Positions 25,168 to 33,716 of a stretch of DNA of 64,000 nt are shown here, in pieces. The DNA comes from Cryptoclostridium sp963928475 (GTDB lineage Bacteria; Bacillota; Dehalobacteriia; UBA7702), in assembly GCA_963928475.1 (NCBI GenBank), contig CAWVFN010000061.1:1-64000 (forward strand), given 5' to 3'. The stretch's first letter is position 1; every line of letters starts with the position of its first letter. The notes beneath the pieces are model-generated. The model was not told where the DNA came from, searched no databases, and saw only the letters and a list, made by a program, of their open reading frames with translations. The position numbers were made by a program, and so were the translations under genes.

Positions 25168-26646
25168 GTGGTGTTTGCCATTAGCGTAGCTGAACAAAAG
25201 ATTATAAGCGTTGGCATTGATATTGGTACCACCACAACCCAATTAGTTCTCAGTCGTTTAACTGTAAGGAATTCCGCTCCCGCCTCAGTAATTCCCCATA
25301 TGGAGATTTCCGACAGGGAAGTGCTTTACCGCAGTGATATTCATTTTACACCCATTGATGATCATTTGCTTATTGACGCAGAGGCGGTGGCTGATATTAT
25401 TGCTGAAGAGTACAAGCGGGCCGGAATGAATCCCTGGGATGTAGAAACCGGAGCTGTAATTATTACTGGTGAAACCGCCAAAAAGGAAAATGCGGCTAAT
25501 ATATTGGAATCAGTTTCTGAATATGCCGGCGATTTTGTGGTAGCTACCGCCGGAGTTAATTTGGAATCTATTCTAGCCGGACGCGGTTCCGGTGCCGCGG
25601 GATTTTCCGAGGAGCATCATAAAGTGTACGCCAATATAGACGTAGGCGGCGGTACCGCTAACATAGGTGTTTTTGAGGGTGGCAGAGTCATAGATGCAGC
25701 TTGTATCAATGTAGGCGGTCACCTTATCGAGTTTGAGAAAGGCGGCGATACTATAACGTATGTCGCCCCTCCGGCTCAGCGGGTACTGAACCATTTAGGC
25801 TTGGATTTACAGATAGGCCAAAAGGTCACCCAGAAACAGCTGATAACTGTAGCGGAAACCATGGCTGACCTCTGTGTGGAATCCATCGTTCAGCGTACTC
25901 CCGGCTCTCTCTTGACAGAGCTTCTGATGACCCCGGCTTTGAAAACTGATTATGAAATATATGAAGTTGTGATTTCCGGCGGGGTAGCGGATTATGTATA
26001 CAGCGACTTTGAACCTGTTTCTATCTCTGAGATGACTCAATACGGCGATATAGGTCCCGTTCTTGGCTGGGCATTACGGCGGAAATTTAAGGAAGCCGGA
26101 GTATCCTTAGCCAAGCCCTTGGAAACTATTAGGGCAACAGTAATCGGGGCTGGTATCCACTCTATGAACATCAGCGGCAGTACCATTCATGTTGATGAGG
26201 AAACATTGCCTTTAAAAAACATTATGGTATTATCTCCCTTTGCCAAGGGTAATATGCCAGATGACATTCAAGTTATAGCTCAGACTATTAAAGAGCATGT
26301 AGGGCGCATCAGCAGTGAAGATCCAGATAAAATGCTGGCTATATATATTGATGAACCCGCAGATGTTACATATAAAGCCATACATGATTTGGCAAAAGGA
26401 ATTTGCGATGGTATGGCGGAATACTTAAGATATAGGGCCGTACTGATAGTTGTATTAGGCGCTGACTGCGGCAAGGCTTTAGGTCAGTGTTTGGAAATAG
26501 AGACCAATCATCATGTTGAATTGGTTTGTGTAGACCAGATCCAAGTTGACGAAGGCGACTACATAGATATAGGCAGTCCCATTATGGGCGGGCGGGTAGT
26601 CCCAGTAGTTGTAAAGACTTTGGTGTTTGATAAAGGAAACAATTAA
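25168..26646 (+). CDS. eutA: Ethanolamine ammonia-lyase reactivase EutA
   Basis: 492 residues with the actin/Hsp70-like ATPase fold: phosphate-1 loop VGIDIGTTTTQLVLSRL near residue 15, phosphate-2 loop YANIDVGGGTANIGVFEGG near 155, and the adenosine motif VISGGVADYVY near 270. EutA exchanges damaged cobalamin out of EutBC using ATP. The start is probably the GTG at 25168, placed close to AAAGGTG; no better start is seen. It follows eutC by 25 bases. Confidence 0.92.
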   Translation: MVFAISVAEQKIISVGIDIGTTTTQLVLSRLTVRNSAPASVIPHMEISDREVLYRSDIHFTPIDDHLLIDAEAVADIIAEEYKRAGMNPWDVETGAVIITGETAKKENAANILESVSEYAGDFVVATAGVNLESILAGRGSGAAGFSEEHHKVYANIDVGGGTANIGVFEGGRVIDAACINVGGHLIEFEKGGDTITYVAPPAQRVLNHLGLDLQIGQKVTQKQLITVAETMADLCVESIVQRTPGSLLTELLMTPALKTDYEIYEVVISGGVADYVYSDFEPVSISEMTQYGDIGPVLGWALRRKFKEAGVSLAKPLETIRATVIGAGIHSMNISGSTIHVDEETLPLKNIMVLSPFAKGNMPDDIQVIAQTIKEHVGRISSEDPDKMLAIYIDEPADVTYKAIHDLAKGICDGMAEYLRYRAVLIVVLGADCGKALGQCLEIETNHHVELVCVDQIQVDEGDYIDIGSPIMGGRVVPVVVKTLVFDKGNN

Positions 26647-26659
26647 GGAGGTAAAATAA

Positions 26660-27322
26660 ATGGCACTATTAGATCCTGTAAAACCGAAAGTGTTATCCAC
26701 AAAATTCATTCCCAGTGTGGCTACGGATTTAAGAAAAGACTTGGGCATGACAGACTATGAACAAAGTATTGCCATGTTCACCTGTGATATCGATGATTGC
26801 GCGTATACGGCCATCGATGAAGCTACTAAAAAAGCGGAAGTTAGGGTTGTTTACGCGAAATCCTTCTATGCTGGCGCCGCTCATTCTTCCGGTCCTCTTT
26901 CCGGTGAATTTATTGGTATTTTAGCCGGTCCCAATCCTGCTGAAACCAAGGCCGGCCTCAATGCGGCCGTTCAATATTTAGCGGAGGAAGCATGGTTCTA
27001 TTCTGCCGATGATAACGACAGCATAGTATATTTTGCTCATACAATTTCTCGTACTGGCAGTTATCTTTCTGAATGCGCCGGAATTCCGGAAGGTCAGCCT
27101 TTGGCCTACTTGATCGCTCCTCCCATTGAAGCGGTATTCGGCGTTGATGCCGCCATCAAAGCGGCTGATGTAACTATGCCTTTGTGGTATGGTCCTCCTA
27201 CAGAAACTAACTTTGGCGGAGCTCTCTTAACAGGTAGTCAAAGTGCTTGTAAAGCCGCGACGGAAGCTTTTAGAGACGCTGTTATCGCTGTGGCCAGAAC
27301 TCCCCATGACTTTGATCTTTAA
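26660..27322 (+). CDS. eutL: Microcompartment shell protein EutL
   Basis: 220 residues, usual length, two tandem BMC domains of the trimeric EutL type. Recognisable blocks include RVVYAKSFYAGAAHSSGPLS, GEFIGILAGPNPAETKAGLN and the C-terminal TNFGGALLTGSQSACKAATE. EutL trimers have a gated central pore that may bind or pass larger molecules. AAGGAGG lies 8 bases before the ATG. Confidence 0.95.
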   Translation: MALLDPVKPKVLSTKFIPSVATDLRKDLGMTDYEQSIAMFTCDIDDCAYTAIDEATKKAEVRVVYAKSFYAGAAHSSGPLSGEFIGILAGPNPAETKAGLNAAVQYLAEEAWFYSADDNDSIVYFAHTISRTGSYLSECAGIPEGQPLAYLIAPPIEAVFGVDAAIKAADVTMPLWYGPPTETNFGGALLTGSQSACKAATEAFRDAVIAVARTPHDFDL

Positions 27323-27377
27323 TTGAATCATCAGCGATTCTTAAGATTTTAGATTTTAGGAAGGGAGGTAAGATAAT

Positions 27378-28430
27378 TTGAAAGTAGTAACCGAAGCTGA
27401 ATTACGTGACATATATAAAAAGGCACCCTTTACCTCCTTTGATTTGCCTTCCGGCATGAAATTGACTCCTGCCGCCTCCCAATTTTTGAGCGAACGTAAA
27501 ATACGAGTTTTGCGCGATGGTGTTTCCGAAAGTCAATTAGCCCAGGAAGACCGGCGCTACAATATATCGGCGCCGACTCCGGCTTATCCTAAAGTGCCGC
27601 CGAAGCCTCAGCCTTTATCCGCCGGTAACTTCTCTAATAGTGGCAATGTGGTAATAACGGAAAGCTCACCGCCTGTAACTCAGGTTAACAATGGATATCA
27701 GCAGCCAGTGATACAGCAATACCAGCAGCAGGTGGAGCAAAGTCAAGCTCCCCAGCAGTTCGGGGTTCCTGCGTCCCAGAATACAGTCGTAAGTGAACCG
27801 CAGTCCCAGACTATAGTAACCCAAGGAGGAAACAATAATACTATGGGTGGCAATGTCATGGCTAATGATACTACCGTTCAAAATATGGACAGATCCCATG
27901 TAAACACTGAGAAACCTGAACATATGACCCATTTACGCGGTGCCGAACTGGTACCCAAAACTCATCCGATGATTGCTTTTAGAGGCCAATTGGATATATT
28001 TGAGGGTGTTGTTCTAAAAGGAATTATCAGTGCGGAAAATGATGGTTTTAAAGGTTTAGCTCGGGATTTAACTGAGTTATTAGAATGCTCTCGTAAAATA
28101 ATGCGGGCTGAAGTCCGTCAGGAGCCTTTGGAGCCTATCAATATCTGTGGTTGGGATGCGGCGGAAATAAGAGACCGCTCTCATTATCCCAATAAATATT
28201 ACGATGCTAACCACTTTACTCCCCAGCCTGAGCACGGTAAAATTATGGCGGAACTAAACTATATGCGCGCCGTGGCCAGACAAATGGAATTAGCTGCCGC
28301 CCATGCTTTTTATAAGGAAGACGGCAGTACGGACAGAGATGATATACTTCAGGCTGTAAACCGTTTCAGCAGTGTGATATATGTATTTATGCTGCAGCTG
28401 CTGGGAGGAGTTTATAAGTATGGATGTTAA
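27378..28430 (+). CDS. eutT: EutT-type cobalamin adenosyltransferase with EutQ-like N-terminus
   Basis: 350 residues from a TTG start (GGGAGG upstream). Three parts are visible. Residues 1-50 (ELRDIYKKAPFTSF, KLTPAASQFLSERKIRVLRD) match the N-terminus of EutQ in this operon. Residues 55-170 are a Gln/Pro/Ser-rich linker. Residues 175-350 are the EutT domain (LRGAELVPKTHPMIAFRGQL, then GIISAENDGFKGLARDLTEL, ending VYVFMLQLLGG-like). The HX11CCX2C metal motif of the Salmonella enzyme is not present, as in Listeria-type EutT. It supplies adenosylcobalamin to EutBC. Confidence 0.85.
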   Translation: MKVVTEAELRDIYKKAPFTSFDLPSGMKLTPAASQFLSERKIRVLRDGVSESQLAQEDRRYNISAPTPAYPKVPPKPQPLSAGNFSNSGNVVITESSPPVTQVNNGYQQPVIQQYQQQVEQSQAPQQFGVPASQNTVVSEPQSQTIVTQGGNNNTMGGNVMANDTTVQNMDRSHVNTEKPEHMTHLRGAELVPKTHPMIAFRGQLDIFEGVVLKGIISAENDGFKGLARDLTELLECSRKIMRAEVRQEPLEPINICGWDAAEIRDRSHYPNKYYDANHFTPQPEHGKIMAELNYMRAVARQMELAAAHAFYKEDGSTDRDDILQAVNRFSSVIYVFMLQLLGGVYKYGC

Positions 28431-28442
28431 TATGGTGATAAT

Positions 28443-29312
28443 GTGAAAGAATTAAAAGAGGCTAATGCCTTAATTGCGGCTTACGATAAAACTTTCAAAA
28501 AGCCGAAAAAGGCAGCTAAAGGGAAAAAAATATATACCGGGGTGGACTTGGGCACAGCCTACATTGTTCTGGCAGTTGTTGATGAGGACGGCACTCCCTT
28601 AGCCGGAGCCATGGAATTTGCGGAAGTTGTGAAAGACGGTTTAGTCGTTGATTATAACGGCGCTATGCAAATTGTGAAAAAGCTGAAGCATCAAATTGAG
28701 GAATCCATAGGCGCTGAGCTTGAAATTGCCGGTGTAGCCTATCCTCCTGGTACGAATTCCGGAGATTGCCGCGCTATACGTTATGTGGCCGAGGCCTGCG
28801 GTTTCCATGTAGAATACACCATGGATGAACCTACAGCGGCCAATAATGTCCTCAATATAGAAAACGGCGCGGTTGTTGATATCGGCGGCGGTACCACAGG
28901 TATAGCGGTGCTGAAAGAGGGCAAAGTCGTATTTGTCGATGACGAACCCTCCGGCGGTACCCATTTAAGTTTGGTAATAGCCGGCGCTAAAGGTATCAAA
29001 TTCTTAGAAGCTGAAGAGCTGAAAAAGGATAAAGCGGAACATAAAGAACTTATGCCCCTGGTAAGACCTGTTTTTGAGAAAATGGGCAGTATAGTTAGGC
29101 GCTGTATAGAAGGATATCAAATAGATACTATCTATCTTGTTGGCGGTACCTGCTGTTTTGAAGGGGTAGAGAAAGTATTGCAAAAACAGCTTAAAACAAC
29201 AGTTGTTAAACCTGATAATCCCATGTTAGTTACTCCCTTGGGTATTGCTCTCGGCAGTATGAAGCAAGGTCAGGCGGAGGAAAGCTATTATGACGATGAT
29301 TACGATTATTAA
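28443..29312 (+). CDS. eutJ: EutJ, Hsp70-like chaperonin of the eut operon
   Basis: 289 residues from a GTG start. Actin/Hsp70 motifs: KIYTGVDLGTAYIVLAVVDE near residue 30, MDEPTAANNVL near 125, AVVDIGGGTTGIAVLKEGK near 140, and IYLVGGTCCFEGVEKVL near 235. It ends in an acidic tyrosine-rich tail. The role of EutJ is not firmly established; assembly or folding of microcompartment enzymes is assumed. Close neighbours on both sides (12 and 15 bases) show one transcript. Confidence 0.92.
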   Translation: MKELKEANALIAAYDKTFKKPKKAAKGKKIYTGVDLGTAYIVLAVVDEDGTPLAGAMEFAEVVKDGLVVDYNGAMQIVKKLKHQIEESIGAELEIAGVAYPPGTNSGDCRAIRYVAEACGFHVEYTMDEPTAANNVLNIENGAVVDIGGGTTGIAVLKEGKVVFVDDEPSGGTHLSLVIAGAKGIKFLEAEELKKDKAEHKELMPLVRPVFEKMGSIVRRCIEGYQIDTIYLVGGTCCFEGVEKVLQKQLKTTVVKPDNPMLVTPLGIALGSMKQGQAEESYYDDDYDY

Positions 29313-29327
29313 GAAAGGACTGAGGCC

Positions 29328-29627
29328 ATGAAAATCGGCAGAGTAATCGATAATATCTGGGCAACCAGAAAAGAAGAAACTTTGCGCAGTACGAAGCTGA
29401 TGATCGTTCAAGTGCTGGATACACCGGCAGATTTGGAAAATCCTGCTAATAACGGCGGTAAGGTACTGATAGCTGCTGATATTATCGGGGCTGGAATAGG
29501 TGAATTAGTAATCGTAGTTGGCGGCAGTTCCGCACGTCGGGCAGGCGGTTATGACAGCAATGTTCCCGTTGACGCTATGATTGTCGGTATAATAGATGAA
29601 AACGAATGGGGTAAAACTAAGGAGTAA
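29328..29627 (+). CDS. eutN: Microcompartment vertex protein EutN (CcmL family)
   Basis: 99 residues. It starts with the family hallmark MKIGRVIDNIWATRKEETL and contains KLMIVQVLDTPA, ADIIGAGIGELVIVVGGSSA and a final AMIVGIIDE. These small beta-barrel proteins form pentamers that close the vertices of the shell. Spacing to both neighbours is short (15 and 3 bases). Confidence 0.95.
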   Translation: MKIGRVIDNIWATRKEETLRSTKLMIVQVLDTPADLENPANNGGKVLIAADIIGAGIGELVIVVGGSSARRAGGYDSNVPVDAMIVGIIDENEWGKTKE

Positions 29628-29630
29628 GCT

Positions 29631-30965
29631 ATGACCCAAGATATTATTAAAAAAATTAGAGATGCCGGGGTCGTAGGTGCGGGTGGCGCAGGCTTTCCCA
29701 GCCATGTAAAACTTGCGGCTCAAGCGGAAGTGGTTGTCACCAATGGCGCGGAATGTGAACCTCTGCTCCGAGTTGACCAGCAACTTATGGTTGTACGCGC
29801 CGAAGAAATGGTGCATGGTTTGGAGTTGGCGGTTTCCGTTACTGGTGCCAAAGAAGGTATTATAGCTATTAAAGGTAAACATAAAGAAGCTATAGCCACT
29901 TTGCAAAAAGCTATTGCCGGAAAAGATAATTTACGTATTCATATTTTGGATGACTTTTATCCTGCCGGTGATGAACCTATTACCCTTTATGAATCTACTG
30001 GTCGTTTAGTTCCCCAAGGCGGTATTCCTATCGCAGTAGGGGCAGTAGTAACCAATACTGAAACATTAATCAATATCTGTAATGCCGAAAAAGGAATCCC
30101 GGTAACGGATACTTATATCACCCTATGCGGTGCCGTGCCTAAGCCAGTAACGGTAAAAGTGCCGGTAGGTATCACAGTACGGGAAGCCTTTGCCTTAGCT
30201 GGTGTTAAAGATTTCAGTAATTACGGTATAATAGACGGCGGTCCTATGATGGGCGGACTTTTGGAGGATGTCGATACTCCGGTAGCGAAAACATCTAAAG
30301 GCTATATCCTGTTGCCTAAGGATCATAAGCTGATTACAAAACGGAGTATGGAGATGTCCACTATCACCAGACAGGCCCAGGCAGCTTGTATACAGTGCCG
30401 TATGTGTACAGATCTTTGCCCCCGCTATCTGATTGGACATCATATTGAGCCTCATCTCATAATGCGAGCTTTAAAATATGGTGAAAACGCGGTAGAAACT
30501 TTGAGAATGGCTTTTGCTTGTTCTGAATGCGGTATGTGCGAACAGTTCTCCTGTCCAGCAGATATTTCTCCCAGAACAGTGAATGCTAATATGAAGAAAA
30601 TTCTGTCGGAAAAAGGTATTAAGCCTCTTGATCCTCCGACGGATCAAAAAGTTAATAAAAATCAGACCAGCAGAAAAGTACCTTCCAAACGTGTGGTCAA
30701 CCGCATTGGTCTGGCTCGTTATGATAAAGACGCTCCCCTGGAAGAATTAACAGTTACTTATAAACGCGTAACGATTCCCTTAAAACAACATGTTGGCGCT
30801 CCCACCCAGCCCATTGTTAAAGTTGGTCAGAGTGTTAAACGCGGTGATATTATCGGCGAGGTTCCGGAAAAAGCCTTAGGGGCTCCGGTACACGCCAGTA
30901 TAGACGGTGTGGTAGAAGCCATTACCGATAAGGGAATAATTATTAGTCAAGGGGGTGTAAGCTGA
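29631..30965 (+). CDS. pduS: PduS/RnfC-like electron-transfer flavoprotein
   Basis: 444 residues. The N-terminus VGAGGAGFPSHVKLAAQAE and NGAECEPLLRVDQQLM are the RnfC/PduS signature for flavin binding. An SLBB segment follows, then two 4Fe-4S motifs: CIQCRMCTDLCP near residue 253 and CSECGMCEQFSCP near 293. A C-terminal barrel-like region ends the protein. PduS reduces cobalamin in the propanediol microcompartment. In this ethanolamine operon it could reduce Co(III)/Co(II) cobalamin for EutT or pass electrons out through the PduT-like shell protein encoded next. Its start overlaps nothing; eutN ends 3 bases earlier. Confidence 0.9.
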   Translation: MTQDIIKKIRDAGVVGAGGAGFPSHVKLAAQAEVVVTNGAECEPLLRVDQQLMVVRAEEMVHGLELAVSVTGAKEGIIAIKGKHKEAIATLQKAIAGKDNLRIHILDDFYPAGDEPITLYESTGRLVPQGGIPIAVGAVVTNTETLINICNAEKGIPVTDTYITLCGAVPKPVTVKVPVGITVREAFALAGVKDFSNYGIIDGGPMMGGLLEDVDTPVAKTSKGYILLPKDHKLITKRSMEMSTITRQAQAACIQCRMCTDLCPRYLIGHHIEPHLIMRALKYGENAVETLRMAFACSECGMCEQFSCPADISPRTVNANMKKILSEKGIKPLDPPTDQKVNKNQTSRKVPSKRVVNRIGLARYDKDAPLEELTVTYKRVTIPLKQHVGAPTQPIVKVGQSVKRGDIIGEVPEKALGAPVHASIDGVVEAITDKGIIISQGGVS

Positions 30966-31513
30966 TGATAAGAGCTATAGGTTTGGTAGAATTTACCAGT
31001 ATAGCAAGGGGTATAGAGGCTGCCGATGCCATGCTGAAAGCCGCCACAATCGAGCTTTTAGACGCTAAACCAATTTGCCCTGGTAAATATATAGTGTTAA
31101 TTTGCGGTGATGTAAGTGCCGTAGAGAATTCCGTCAGAGCCGGTAAAAATATCGGTGAAGGTTGCGTAGTAGATGATTTCGTCATCCCCAACGTACACCC
31201 CTCGGTAATAAAAGCTATTTCCTGCTCTACAATGGTATATGATTTAGAGGCATTAGGTGTCATTGAATCTTTTGCCATTGCTTCCCTGATAGTCTCGGCT
31301 GATGCCGCGGTAAAAACAGGTGAGGTTGAGTTGATTGAAGTAAGAGTAGGCATGGGTATTGGCGGAAAATCCTTTGTTACCCTTACAGGCGATGTCGGTG
31401 CTGTAAAATCGGCTATTAACGCTGGTTCCCAGGCTTGCCGGGAAAAAGGTATGTTAGTAGAAACAGTAGTAATACCTTCGCCGCATAAAGAGTTAAAGAA
31501 TTCAATTTTATAA
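30965..31513 (+). CDS. pduT: PduT-like tandem-BMC shell protein, probable Fe-S pore
   Basis: 182 residues with two BMC domains (AIGLVEFTSIARGIEAADAM and ALGVIESFAIASLIVSADAA). Cys38, in LLDAKPICPGKY, corresponds to the cysteine that in PduT trimers ligates a 4Fe-4S cluster at the central pore. The gene overlaps the stop of pduS by one base. Together they make a plausible route for electrons across the shell. That an iron-sulfur cluster forms here is inference from the conserved cysteine. Confidence 0.9.
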   Translation: MIRAIGLVEFTSIARGIEAADAMLKAATIELLDAKPICPGKYIVLICGDVSAVENSVRAGKNIGEGCVVDDFVIPNVHPSVIKAISCSTMVYDLEALGVIESFAIASLIVSADAAVKTGEVELIEVRVGMGIGGKSFVTLTGDVGAVKSAINAGSQACREKGMLVETVVIPSPHKELKNSIL

Positions 31514-31562
31514 CATTTAAATTTAATATTAAGATTTTTAGAATTTGAGGAGGTGAAAAGAT

Positions 31563-32603
31563 TTGACGAAGAGACTTATTTCTGTACTTGATATCAAAAC
31601 CTTGTTTGAACAAGGTCAGAAAGAACTTTGCCTGGATGATGACGCTATTGTAACTCCGGCGGCTAGAGATACCGCTGTTGAATATGGCATTAAAATACAA
31701 AGAGGCGGTATAGTACCTTGTACAGCCACTGTAGCACCGCCAGTTCAAGTTACTCCTGTAGCTCAGCCGGCTCCTGTGGTTACCGCCGCTCCTGCCGTAC
31801 AACCTTACCAGGCTTCTCCTGCGGCTTCACCGGTGGTAACAGCTGGCCCTATAGTAAACCGTTCTCAGGCGGTTTCCCCAGCGACAAAATGTCCGCCGGT
31901 ACCTGGTTATAGGGAAGATAATACTTTAATTACTTCTCCCTGGCCGGAACTGAAGCCCATTCCCTGTTCGGTTGCTACCCAATCGACTCCTTCAGCTCAA
32001 ACTGTTCCCTGGCCTAAAGCTAATCCTGTGGCCTTCCAGGCTATTGCCGGCGGCAATGGTCCTGTGACTCCCCAGGCAGCACCTGCTCCTGTAGTATCTA
32101 ATAATCAGAATGCTGCTCAAGGTGTTGACAGCGATCTGGTAGCTCAGATTGTGCAGCAGGTTATGCAGCAGATGAATGGCGGTCAATGTGCCGCTGCTCC
32201 CTGTCCCCAAGCTGATTTAGTTAGAGCTATTGATCCAGAAACCGGCTTTATGCTTATCAAAGGCAACAGCATAAAGATGGATGTCTTTAATGACGGTGAA
32301 AAGGATCGTCCTGGCGTTTACATTAAAGAACTGACTAATCCACAGGAAAGTCCTAACATGACTTCAGGTTTCATGGCTTTAGATCACTCTGATCTTACCT
32401 GGACTTTGACCTATGATGAAATGGATTACGTAATTGATGGTACTCTGGAATTTATTGTTAACGGTAAAAAATATACAGGGCTCCCTGGTGATGTGTTCTA
32501 CATCCCCGCCAATACTACAGTAACCTTCACAACACCTGATACTACAAAGTTCTTCTTTGTAACTTATCCTGCTAACTGGGCTGAACTCAGTGGCGCTAAA
32601 TAA
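31563..32603 (+). CDS. eutQ: EutQ with long linker and internal targeting helix
   Basis: 346 residues from a TTG start with GAGGAGG upstream. The N-terminal domain (ISVLDIKTLFEQGQKELCL, VTPAARDTAVEYGIKIQ) is shared with EutT in this operon. A Pro/Ala/Val/Thr-rich linker of roughly 140 residues follows. It contains VDSDLVAQIVQQVMQQMNGG, an amphipathic helix like microcompartment-targeting peptides. The C-terminal cupin (about 235-346) reads GVYIKELTN, DYVIDGTLEFIVNG and GDVFYIPANTTVTF. EutQ has been reported to be an acetate kinase able to make ATP from acetyl phosphate, which fits with PduL in the same operon. Confidence 0.88.
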   Translation: MTKRLISVLDIKTLFEQGQKELCLDDDAIVTPAARDTAVEYGIKIQRGGIVPCTATVAPPVQVTPVAQPAPVVTAAPAVQPYQASPAASPVVTAGPIVNRSQAVSPATKCPPVPGYREDNTLITSPWPELKPIPCSVATQSTPSAQTVPWPKANPVAFQAIAGGNGPVTPQAAPAPVVSNNQNAAQGVDSDLVAQIVQQVMQQMNGGQCAAAPCPQADLVRAIDPETGFMLIKGNSIKMDVFNDGEKDRPGVYIKELTNPQESPNMTSGFMALDHSDLTWTLTYDEMDYVIDGTLEFIVNGKKYTGLPGDVFYIPANTTVTFTTPDTTKFFFVTYPANWAELSGAK

Positions 32604-32658
32604 AGTATAACAATTTATCTATTAAAATAATTGATTTGATAAACAGGAGGAATTTTAA

Positions 32659-32943
32659 ATGACTAATATCGCATTAGGAATGATCGAAACCAAAGGTTTA
32701 GTTGGCTCCATTGAAGCGGCTGATGCCATGGTTAAAGCAGCGAACGTAACTTTGATTGGTAAAGTACATGTTGGCGGCGCTTATGTAACTGTTATGGTTC
32801 GTGGCGATGTTGGCGCTGTTAAAGCCGCTACTGACGCTGGTGCCGCTGCTGCTCAGAGAGTCGGTGAACTCATTTCCGTACACGTAATTCCCAGACCCCA
32901 TTCGGAAGTGGAATACATCTTGCCTAAACTCGGTGCTGAATAA
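32659..32943 (+). CDS. eutM: Major hexameric shell protein EutM
   Basis: 94 residues, one BMC domain of the EutM/PduA type: ALGMIETKGLVGSIEAADAM, LIGKVHVGGAYVTVMVRGDV and a C-terminal HVIPRPHSEVEYILPK. AGGAGG lies 9 bases before the ATG. It is followed at 32 bases by a longer paralogue whose BMC domain is nearly identical at protein level. EutM hexamers tile most of the shell surface. Confidence 0.96.
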   Translation: MTNIALGMIETKGLVGSIEAADAMVKAANVTLIGKVHVGGAYVTVMVRGDVGAVKAATDAGAAAAQRVGELISVHVIPRPHSEVEYILPKLGAE

Positions 32944-32975
32944 GATATCGATTTATTAGGTAAGGGGTTGAGATT

Positions 32976-33611
32976 ATGAATGGACAAAATATAGCCTTAG
33001 GCATGATTGAAACCAAAGGCTTAGTCGGTTCTATTGAGGCCGCTGATGCCATGGTCAAGGCAGCCAACGTAACTTTGATTGGCAAAGTCCATATTGGCGG
33101 CGCCTATGTGACTGTTATGGTTCGTGGTGATGTCGGCGCTGTTAAGGCCGCTACTGACGCTGGTGCCGCTGCCGCGCAAAGAGTCGGCGAACTTATCTCT
33201 GTTCACGTAATTCCCAGACCCCATTCGGAAGTAGAATTTATTCTGCCTTCTCTAACTTTTGATGATGAGGATGATACTCCTTCTCCACCGGATGACGGTG
33301 GGGAAGGGGAAACCCCTGATGAATCTGAAGATAGGGAAGAAACTCCCGCTCCTGATGAGACCTCTGAAAACTCTTCCCAGGAAGAGGAAAAAGACGTCTC
33401 AGCGGTTGAAAAAGATGAAGCTGAAGCTGAGGAAATAACCGCTCAGGAACTATCCGTCAGAGCCGAGTTAGAAGGAATGGCGGTCAAAGAATTAAGGAAA
33501 ATAGCTCGTCAGACCGAGGGAATCGGTATAATGGGGAGAAAGATTTCCGTAGCCAATAAGAGTCTTCTGATTCAGGAGATTACTAAAGCCAGATTGAATA
33601 AAGCAAAATAA
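32976..33611 (+). CDS. EutM paralogue with acidic linker and Rho_N/SAP-like tail
   Basis: 211 residues. Residues 1-90 repeat EutM with very few changes (for example Ile for Val in KVHIGG). Residues 95-160 are a strongly acidic linker (DDEDDTPSPPDDGGEGETPD). The last 45 residues, LEGMAVKELRKIARQTEGIG through NKSLLIQEITKARL, have the hydrophobic pattern of Rho_N/SAP-like nucleic-acid-binding domains. In enteric operons the equivalent position is held by EutK, a BMC protein with a C-terminal helix-turn-helix tail. This protein is a likely functional counterpart built from a different tail domain. DNA or RNA binding is inference. Confidence 0.85.
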   Translation: MNGQNIALGMIETKGLVGSIEAADAMVKAANVTLIGKVHIGGAYVTVMVRGDVGAVKAATDAGAAAAQRVGELISVHVIPRPHSEVEFILPSLTFDDEDDTPSPPDDGGEGETPDESEDREETPAPDETSENSSQEEEKDVSAVEKDEAEAEEITAQELSVRAELEGMAVKELRKIARQTEGIGIMGRKISVANKSLLIQEITKARLNKAK

Positions 33612-33716
33612 GGCTTGTATAATTTAGCTTAATTTAGCATGAAAGTGCTAAGTTCTATTTAGTATACCTAATTTTGGTGTATGCGGAGATATTTTATACG
33701 AAAGGGGGACTAACTT
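33612..33716 (+). promoter_or_regulatory. Intra-operon spacer with small hairpin
   Basis: 105 bases between the EutM paralogue and eutE, the widest gap in the second half of the operon. It holds the stem TTAGCA/TGCTAA near 33636-33653 without a T-run, so it could be an RNA-processing or stability element rather than a terminator. Confidence 0.3.
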
